A DNA stretch of 64,000 nt from Rhodococcus sp. P-2. GTDB taxonomy: Bacteria > Actinomycetota > Actinomycetes > Mycobacteriales > Mycobacteriaceae. The DNA lies in the NCBI RefSeq assembly GCF_016598535.1, contig NZ_CP066779.1, positions 5,268,053 to 5,332,052 of the forward strand. Reading direction: 5' to 3'. Made by a program: the position numbers and the translations under genes. Within the stretch, counting starts at the first letter, position 1, and every line of letters starts with the position of its first letter. A model generated the notes under the pieces. It searched no databases, had not been told where the DNA came from, and saw only the letters and a list, made by a program, of their open reading frames with translations. Shown piece by piece: positions 56,325 through 64,000 of this stretch.

Positions 56325-57337
56325 TAACGACCAGACCGGTGAATGACCTCGCGGGCCAATGCTCGATATGCCTCGGCCCCAGCCGACTTCGGCGCCCATG
56401 TCGTGATCGGCTCACCGGCGACGCTGGTTTCGGGGAACCGAACGGTACGGTTGATCACCGTGTCGTAGACGACGTCGCCGAAGACCTCCACGACGCGCGC
56501 CATCACCTCCCGTGCGTGCAGGGTCCGGGCGTCGAACATCGTGACGACGATGCCGGCCAACTCGAGCTTGGGATTGAGACGATCGTGCACCTTTTCGACA
56601 GTGTCGTTGAGGAGTGCCAGGCCGCGCAGGCTGAAGTACTCGCATTCCATCGGAATGATGACCGAATCGGCGCACGCCAGAGCATTCACCGTGAGCAAGC
56701 CCAGCGACGGCTGGCAGTCGATGAGCACGTAGTCGTACCGATCGAGAACCGGGTGGAGCACGCGTCCCAAGGTCTGCTCACGTCCGACTTCGGTGACCAA
56801 TTGGATCTCGGCGGCCGAAAGGTCGATGTTGCTGGGCAGGAGGTCGAGGCCGTCGACTCGGGTTCTCATCAGCACGTCGTCTATGGACACACGCGGTTCG
56901 ACCAGGAGATTGTGGACGGTCAGTTCGAGGTCGTGATGCTGAACGCCCAGTCCGGCAGACAACGCGCCTTGTGGATCGAGATCCACCAGGAGCACTCGAC
57001 GACCGTATTCGGCCAACGACGCGCCCAGGTTGATGGTCGACGTCGTCTTGCCGACGCCACCCTTCTGGTTGCACATCGCGATGATCATCGCGGGTCCGTG
57101 ATGCGCCAACGGTGTCGGTTGAGGCACCTCGCGGACCGGCCGGCCCGTCGGGCCGAGTTCTTCCGCGGAAACGGTCAGTGTTTCCGCAGGTGGAGAGGCT
57201 ACTGGCGTCGTATCTATTTCGAACATCGCCTCTGGTTCGGAGGGTACAGCTGGTGCTGATTCGTTCACGCGCTCGAAGAGTTGGGCATTGACATGCGGCG
57301 GCGCGGACTCCGCCGCTGGTGGCTGCGATGTCGACAC
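56324..57337 (-). CDS. ParA/Soj-family ATPase, orphan
   Basis: The 337-residue protein has a disordered N-terminus (about 1-80) and then a deviant Walker A (CNQKGGVGKTT). Further elements are VDLDPQGALSAGLG (Walker A'), YVLIDCQPSLGLLTVNAL (Walker B), and a C-terminal VINRTVRFPETSVAGEPI. It equals Rv1708, next to scpA in M. tuberculosis. No parB is adjacent. The start is GTG 57337 with GGGGAG nine bases upstream. Overlap with scpA suggests coupled action in chromosome organisation. Confidence 0.9.
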   Translation of the reverse strand: MSTSQPPAAESAPPHVNAQLFERVNESAPAVPSEPEAMFEIDTTPVASPPAETLTVSAEELGPTGRPVREVPQPTPLAHHGPAMIIAMCNQKGGVGKTTSTINLGASLAEYGRRVLLVDLDPQGALSAGLGVQHHDLELTVHNLLVEPRVSIDDVLMRTRVDGLDLLPSNIDLSAAEIQLVTEVGREQTLGRVLHPVLDRYDYVLIDCQPSLGLLTVNALACADSVIIPMECEYFSLRGLALLNDTVEKVHDRLNPKLELAGIVVTMFDARTLHAREVMARVVEVFGDVVYDTVINRTVRFPETSVAGEPITTWAPKSAGAEAYRALAREVIHRSGR

Positions 57338-57480
57338 GGTCCGATGCTCCCCTACTCTTTCGGCGGTTGCTCTCGGCGCCGGCAAACCCCCGAAACTGCG
57401 GTGGAGGCCGCTCGCGCTCCTTGAACGCTACCGCTTACATCACCGAATGGTCTCGCAGACACGCATGAGCCAACCAACCC

Positions 57481-58404
57481 CTAACGGGCACGCGGGTGTG
57501 CCTGAGCCCACACTTCACGCAACGCGGTGACGGTGACCAGCGTGTAGATCTGCGTCGTGGTTACCGAAGCGTGACCCAGGAGTTCCTGCACGACACGTAC
57601 GTCCGCGCCGCCGTCGAGCAGGTGTGTGGCAAACGAGTGCCTGAGCGTATGGGGTGAGACGTCCGCCTTGATTCCGGCCGACGCCGCCGCATCCTGAAGT
57701 ATCTGCCACGCGCTTTGACGCGAGAGGCGTCCACCGCGAGCGTTGAGAAACAGGGCAGGAACACCGCGCGTCGCCAGGCTGGGGCGCCCACGGACGAGAT
57801 ACGCGTCGACGGCGGCGATCGCCGGCCTGCCGACGGGTACGATCCGCTGCTTGCCGCCCTTGCCCTTGAGCAGCACGGAACGGGTTTCGGTGTCGATGTC
57901 GTCGACGTCCAGATCGATCGCTTCGGTGATGCGTGCTCCGGTCGAGTACAGAAGCTCGAGCAGAGCGCGATCCCTCAGGTCGCGGGGCCCGTCACCGGCC
58001 GCACCGCCACCCGAAGCGTCGAGTAGGGCTATGACGTCGTCGAGCGGCAGAGCCTTGGGCAACTTGCGTCCGGGCGTCGGTGGCTTGACCGTCCGAGCCA
58101 CATCGACACCGACCAGGCCCTCCGCGGCGGAGAACTTGTGGAATCCGCGGACCGCGATCAGGGTGCGCGCTGCCGAACTGGCCGCCAACGGTACGACTCC
58201 GGCATCTTTGTCACCCAGGCGCAGATGTGTCACGAATTCGGTGACGTCGTTCTCCGTCACGCCCGCGACGTCGTCGATGCCGCGCCCGTTCAGATAGTCC
58301 GCGTAACGATTCAGGTCGCGGCGGTACGAAAGAAGAGTGTTGCGCGCCGATCCTCGCTCGACCGCTAGATGGTCGAGATACGAGTCCACCTGTCGGGCAA
58401 GCAC
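57481..58404 (-). CDS. xerD: Tyrosine recombinase XerD
   Basis: The 307-residue recombinase resolves chromosome dimers at dif with XerC. The catalytic set is visible: Arg in [13 protein letters not shown]-x-x-R in [12 protein letters not shown], His in [13 protein letters not shown] and the final Tyr in that motif. GTG 58404 is chosen because homologues start near [13 protein letters not shown]; the ribosome site is weak. It is immediately downstream of the Nudix gene. Its place beside parA and scpAB fits chromosome maintenance. Confidence 0.92.
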   Translation of the reverse strand: MLARQVDSYLDHLAVERGSARNTLLSYRRDLNRYADYLNGRGIDDVAGVTENDVTEFVTHLRLGDKDAGVVPLAASSAARTLIAVRGFHKFSAAEGLVGVDVARTVKPPTPGRKLPKALPLDDVIALLDASGGGAAGDGPRDLRDRALLELLYSTGARITEAIDLDVDDIDTETRSVLLKGKGGKQRIVPVGRPAIAAVDAYLVRGRPSLATRGVPALFLNARGGRLSRQSAWQILQDAAASAGIKADVSPHTLRHSFATHLLDGGADVRVVQELLGHASVTTTQIYTLVTVTALREVWAQAHPRAR

Positions 58405-58405
58405 T

Positions 58406-59038
58406 TCAGGCTCGCGACTTGCGTTCTCCGAATGCGCGAGGACGATCGGGCCACGGTGCGTCGGCCGGGCGCAGCGGCTTTCCCGTCGAGCGTGCGGTAG
58501 CGATCGCGAGAATGCCCGATACCGCGGTGGCATTGACGAGGTCGCCGCGCAGCGCCATGTCGACGGCGTCGGCGAGCGGAACTCGCGAAATCTCGAGATC
58601 GGCTTCTTCGTGTTCGGGATCGTCGCGCTCCACCTCGTGCAACCCCTCGGCGAGGAAGACGCGAACCGCCTCGTCCGTGAACCCGGGTGAGAGAGCTACA
58701 TCGACCAGCACCGACCATCGATCGGCGCCGAGTCCGGTTTCTTCGCCCAGCTCACGCGCTGCTGCCTCGACCGGGCTCTCGCCCGCAGCGTCGAGCAGAC
58801 CGGCGGGGATTTCCCACAACCGGTGCCCGAGCGGGTGACGGTACTGGCGAATCAGCACCAGGTTGTCCTGCTCGTCCAGTGCCACGACGGCAACGGCGCC
58901 GTGATGCTCGACGACTTCCCGATCGGCACGCTGACCACCAGGCATCGCAACGGTGTCGACACGCAACGCGATGATCGCGCCGGTGTAGACCGTCTTGGAG
59001 CCGAGGGTGTCGAATTCGTGCCGACCGGGATCGCTCAT
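58406..59038 (-). CDS. Nudix hydrolase, ADP-ribose pyrophosphatase type
   Basis: The 210-residue protein has the Nudix box [21 protein letters not shown] followed by TGLGADRW. The preceding [39 protein letters not shown] matches the ADP-ribose subfamily, equivalent to Rv1700. It likely cleaves ADP-ribose or related sugars. It starts seven bases after the pyrG stop and is followed within two bases by xerD. Confidence 0.93.
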   Translation of the reverse strand: MSDPGRHEFDTLGSKTVYTGAIIALRVDTVAMPGGQRADREVVEHHGAVAVVALDEQDNLVLIRQYRHPLGHRLWEIPAGLLDAAGESPVEAAARELGEETGLGADRWSVLVDVALSPGFTDEAVRVFLAEGLHEVERDDPEHEEADLEISRVPLADAVDMALRGDLVNATAVSGILAIATARSTGKPLRPADAPWPDRPRAFGERKSRA

Positions 59039-59044
59039 CTGTGG

Positions 59045-60946
<1,902 letters not shown>

Positions 60947-60960
60947 TCAATACCGGGGTG

Positions 60961-61914
60961 TCAGTTGGTGGGTGCGCCGACGGTAACCGCCGCCGCTCCC
61001 GGTCCCGTGCCGTAGCGGCCGGCGCCGCCGTTCAGCTGTTCCTGCAGCGCCAACGGCGTCGTGATCTTGCCCGACTCCCGATCGATGTTGTCGATGGTCG
61101 TCAATCCCGCTGAGAGCGCCGCATCCGCACGTGCGACGGCAACCGGACCACTACCCTCCGCCGAGCCGGGTCGGCCCGCGAGAATCGTTCCTGCGCCGCG
61201 TCCGTCGAGAGCGCCTGCAAACCGAGCGATGACCGCGCCGCGGTTACCGGTGGCTGCGTCGGATTCGCTCTTGTTGTCGCCGGTGAGAACCACAGCGAGC
61301 TGAGCCGGCTTGACCGCTCCGTCGTCGTAGCTGATGAAGCCGGCACTGCGCAGCGAGTCGAGCGCGAGATTCATCTCGTCGGGAGTGCTCTGCGGTTCGC
61401 TGTTCTGCCCGTTGAGAAGCAGAACCGACCCGAGAAGATCGCCCGCAAGGCTTCCCTGATCGACCGCACCGGTCTTGAGGGTGATGCCCGCAGGGATGAC
61501 ATTGGTGACGACGGTCCGCAAGCGGTCGCCGCCCGTGGCGTCGACAAACGAATCGGTGAGCGAGACGCGTCCGGTCACGGCGCCGCCGGCGGCAGTGACG
61601 AGTCGGTTGACACCGTCGAGATCACCGGGATCGGCGTCCGGTGCCGTGATCACGACGACCGTGCGACCAGCGAGACTGTCGCGCACGACGCGGCCACCCA
61701 CGGCAGCATCGAAGCCGTCCGCGGAATTGAGTTGCTGCTGAAGCTGATTGGACTGTTGATTGAGGTCTTCGATCTCGTTCTGCAGGTCCGCCTTGTCGTC
61801 ACGCAGACCGGACAGCAATCCACTGGACAGCATTCCCGAACCGAGCACCACGCCGATCGCGAGTGCCAGAAAGATTGCCGCTATGGAAATTGCATGTTGA
61901 CGCATCGAAATCAC
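60961..61914 (-). CDS. SteB/MctB-like membrane protein
   Basis: The 317-residue protein has an N-terminal membrane helix (ISIAAIFLALAIGVVLGSG) followed by a coiled coil (KADLQNEIEDLNQQSNQLQQQL) and an extracytoplasmic Gly/Ala-rich domain. It matches Rv1698, described as MctB (copper resistance channel) and, in corynebacteria, SteB, which works with SteA in cell separation. The GTG 61914 start overlaps the steA stop (GTGA). Which role applies here is not visible; the steA pairing favours SteB. Confidence 0.88.
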   Translation of the reverse strand: MISMRQHAISIAAIFLALAIGVVLGSGMLSSGLLSGLRDDKADLQNEIEDLNQQSNQLQQQLNSADGFDAAVGGRVVRDSLAGRTVVVITAPDADPGDLDGVNRLVTAAGGAVTGRVSLTDSFVDATGGDRLRTVVTNVIPAGITLKTGAVDQGSLAGDLLGSVLLLNGQNSEPQSTPDEMNLALDSLRSAGFISYDDGAVKPAQLAVVLTGDNKSESDAATGNRGAVIARFAGALDGRGAGTILAGRPGSAEGSGPVAVARADAALSAGLTTIDNIDRESGKITTPLALQEQLNGGAGRYGTGPGAAAVTVGAPTN

Positions 61915-63095
61915 TTGAAGAGCCCCTGAACCCACAGCGCGAAGCTGTTCCACGTTGCGATTGCCCAGTCGAGAACTTCACTACCGGCATTGGACACGAC
62001 CAGGGCGACGATCACTGCCACCAGGGCGGCGAGCACCAGGAGCGCGATCGCGCCGCCAGACACTCGACTTCGATACAGCGTTGCGACGGCTTTGGCGTCG
62101 ACCAGTTTCGGTCCCACCTTGAGCCGTGTCATGAACGCCGACGGATTGCTTTCACGGCGTCCGCGGTCGAAGAACTCGTCCAGGGACACCACGTTGCCGA
62201 CCGTCACGATCAGTGAAGCTCCGTGGTGATCGGCGAGCAGCAGTGCAAGGTCGGTCGGTGAGCAGGTCGCCGGGAACGTCATCGCCCCGATACCGAGATC
62301 CTGGATTCGCGAAAGGCCCGCCGCATGTCCGTCCTGGTCGGCGGGCAGAACAACTTCCGCGCCGGACTTGAGGGTGGAACTGGTGATTTCCTCCGGGTCG
62401 CCCACGATCAGATCGGGGCGGTATCCGGCCTTGCTCAATACGTCCGCACCTGCGCCGACACCGATCAGGATCGGCGAATACTCCTTGATGAAGGGTTTGA
62501 GGTTCTTCAGATCTGCCTCGTGTTCGGGGCCGTCGGAGACGACCACGACATGGCGATCCTTCAAGTCGATGTCGATGTCCGGAACACCGATTCCGTCAAT
62601 CAGCAAAGGGCTTTCGGTGCGGATGAACTCGATGGTGTTACCCGAGAACGCTTCCAGGTGATCGACCAGTCCGGTCTTGGCCTCGATCATCCGGTCGGAG
62701 ATCTCGGCCTCGGTCTGCTCTTCACCCTTGACGAGGCTCTTCTCGCCGTTGAAGATCTCACCCTCGTGCAGGCGGATCTTGCTGCCGTCCTTGACGTTCT
62801 TGAAGACGTCACCGTCGACGGCATCGATCAGAACGATGTCGTTGGCGACGATCACTTCCGGGCCGAGGTTGGGGTAGCGCCCGGAAATCGACGGCGACGC
62901 GTTGACCACGGCCATGACTCCGGCTTTCACCAGAGCGTCGGCGGTCCGGCGATCGATGTCGACTTCGTCGAGGATCACGATGTCTCCAGGACCGACACGG
63001 CGCAGAAGCTTCGCCGTGTTCCGATCGGCCCTGGCGATGCCACTGATCCCAGGCAAGGATTCGGTGTTACGTGAGAGCAATCCGGGCATCTTCAT
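61911..63095 (-). CDS. steA: Putative cytokinetic ring protein SteA
   Basis: The 394-residue protein has a soluble N-terminal region with repeated Asp/Gly motifs (GPGDIVILDEVDIDRRTADAL, ADVLSKAGYRPDLIVGDPE) resembling a thiamin-pyrophosphokinase-like fold, and two C-terminal hydrophobic helices (about 345-385). It equals Rv1697. Work in corynebacteria named this family SteA, involved in daughter cell separation. Coupled to steB by GTGA overlap. Confidence 0.9.
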   Translation of the reverse strand: MKMPGLLSRNTESLPGISGIARADRNTAKLLRRVGPGDIVILDEVDIDRRTADALVKAGVMAVVNASPSISGRYPNLGPEVIVANDIVLIDAVDGDVFKNVKDGSKIRLHEGEIFNGEKSLVKGEEQTEAEISDRMIEAKTGLVDHLEAFSGNTIEFIRTESPLLIDGIGVPDIDIDLKDRHVVVVSDGPEHEADLKNLKPFIKEYSPILIGVGAGADVLSKAGYRPDLIVGDPEEITSSTLKSGAEVVLPADQDGHAAGLSRIQDLGIGAMTFPATCSPTDLALLLADHHGASLIVTVGNVVSLDEFFDRGRRESNPSAFMTRLKVGPKLVDAKAVATLYRSRVSGGAIALLVLAALVAVIVALVVSNAGSEVLDWAIATWNSFALWVQGLFK

Positions 63096-63181
63096 GGCTT
63101 CGATGATGAACCTGAAACCGCGTTGACCGGTGGAGGCGCGCCGACAACTACCACATCAGTCACACCAACACCACAGAACCT

Positions 63182-64000
63182 TCAATCTGTGACGCGGGCC
63201 GCATTCGCGATCTCGAGCAGTTCTTCGGCGTGCGCACGACCGGTCTCGGTGTCGTCCAGCCCTGCCAACATACGGGCCAATTCGACCACCCGATCCGAAT
63301 CCGACAGAGTCCGCACACCACTGCTCACCACTCCGCCTTTGTCGTCGACCTTGTCCACCACGAGGTGGGTGTCGGCAAACGCAGCTACCTGCGGAAGGTG
63401 GGTGACGACGATAACCTGATGCGTGCGAGCAAGTTTCGCCAATCGACGTCCGATCTCGACAGCAGCGCGACCACCGACCCCCGCGTCCACCTCGTCGAAA
63501 ACCATCGTCGCGCCGGTGTCGCTACCAGCGAGAACAACTTCGAGCGCCAGCATGACGCGTGACAGCTCGCCACCGGAAGCGCTCTTGCTGATCGGAAGTG
63601 ACGGTGCCCCACTGTGCGCGGACAGGCGAAATTCCACCTCGTCGACGCCGGCAGACCCCGCATGCAGGTCTACTCCCCCGACACTGAGCGGCGCCGAGTC
63701 CTGCGGGCCGGCAGGCTGCGAACGCACAGTCACCTCGAGGCCCGCACGTCCCATCGCCAGACCGGCAAGTTCCGCGCTGACCGCTTTGGCGAGCTTTGCC
63801 GCTGCCTTGACTCGCGCGGCGCTCAGCTTTGTGGCGGCTTCCGCCGTGAGGCCAGCCGTCTCCTCGACCTGCTTGGACAACAGCGACAACGCATCCGAGG
63901 ACACGTCGAGTTTGGACAGACGAGCGCGAGCGGTATCCGCCCATTCGAGAACACCGTCGACATCGGCGGCGTACTTACGCGTCAGAGTTTTCAGTTCGGA
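63182..64000 (-). CDS. recN: DNA repair protein RecN, C-terminal part (truncated by window edge)
   Basis: The frame is open from 64000 to the stop at 63182, so the N-terminal half, with Walker A, is outside. The visible 272 residues contain a coiled-coil part (LTAEAATKLSAARVKAAAKL), the ABC signature region SASGGELSRVMLALEVVLAG, Walker B MVFDEVDAGVGG and VVTHLPQVAAFAD, as in RecN. RecN is an SMC-like protein in double-strand break repair. It lies upstream of steA as Rv1696 does with Rv1697. Confidence 0.94.
   Translation of the reverse strand, partial: SELKTLTRKYAADVDGVLEWADTARARLSKLDVSSDALSLLSKQVEETAGLTAEAATKLSAARVKAAAKLAKAVSAELAGLAMGRAGLEVTVRSQPAGPQDSAPLSVGGVDLHAGSAGVDEVEFRLSAHSGAPSLPISKSASGGELSRVMLALEVVLAGSDTGATMVFDEVDAGVGGRAAVEIGRRLAKLARTHQVIVVTHLPQVAAFADTHLVVDKVDDKGGVVSSGVRTLSDSDRVVELARMLAGLDDTETGRAHAEELLEIANAARVTD

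Overview
The window is a GC-rich actinobacterial chromosome segment. Its gene order matches several conserved Mycobacteriales blocks: lppL-pyrD-PEBP-M20 peptidase (Rv2138 to Rv2141c in M. tuberculosis), glcB with a VWA protein (Rv1837c/Rv1836c), gcvP to pgsA2 (Rv1832 to Rv1822) and der to recN (Rv1713 to Rv1696). With its protein style and a QsdR-like regulator, this points to Rhodococcus, most likely the R. erythropolis/qingshengii group. The genus is a firm inference, the species a guess. I see no phage, insertion sequence or CRISPR.

Layout. 1-4.3 kb: the end of an aldo/keto reductase, then an iron-controlled haem oxygenase and haem ABC importer operon (hmuO-hmuT-hmuU-hmuV) behind a DtxR/IdeR-type box. 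4.3-9.3 kb: lipoprotein, DUF5703 protein, pyrD, PEBP-like protein and M20 peptidase, with a 46-nt perfect palindrome between the convergent pyrD and PEBP genes. 9.4-18.4 kb: tRNA-Leu, an unusual zinc-ribbon SDR protein, a UspA protein, a trans-acting enoyl-reductase-like protein, malate synthase G, a substrate-binding/VWA protein and a membrane metallophosphoesterase. 18.4-28.3 kb (minus strand): gcvP under a tandem glycine riboswitch, two MerR regulators, a bifunctional-nuclease-family protein, garA, gcvH, the DUF881/DUF1290/DUF881 trio, pgsA2 and a Nudix hydrolase. 28.5-34.1 kb: an MprF-like membrane protein, a DUF2254 fusion protein and a membrane-anchored esterase. 34.2-40.6 kb: pepN, thiD, a secreted glycine-rich protein translationally coupled to a sortase-like protein, a small membrane protein and a class II glutamine amidotransferase.

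40.7-50.9 kb is the most accessory-looking part. A TetR (QsdR-like) gene is divergent from a complete peptide-type ABC import operon (two ATPases, binding protein, two permeases) that starts with a possible 10-codon coupled leader ORF and ends with an SCO6745-like gene. Next comes a run of small membrane proteins, two of which carry apparent disruptions (a one-base frameshift and an in-frame TAG). The run ends at a strong hairpin terminator and the 3' end of tRNA-Pro.

51.1-64 kb (minus strand) is a core block for translation, ribosome assembly and chromosome maintenance: der, cmk, an rluB-type pseudouridine synthase with a very long Arg/Gly/Asp repeat tail, scpB, scpA, an orphan parA, xerD, an ADP-ribose-type Nudix hydrolase, pyrG, steB/mctB, steA and the 3' part of recN. 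Many genes overlap by ATGA, GTGA or TAATG, so translational coupling is common here.

I found no single clearly new system. The best leads are the sortase-like protein lacking an arginine after its cysteine together with its coupled secreted partner, the zinc-ribbon SDR without the usual catalytic tyrosine, the membrane protein pair at 28.5-32.9 kb, and the regulated peptide-import operon with its leader ORF.
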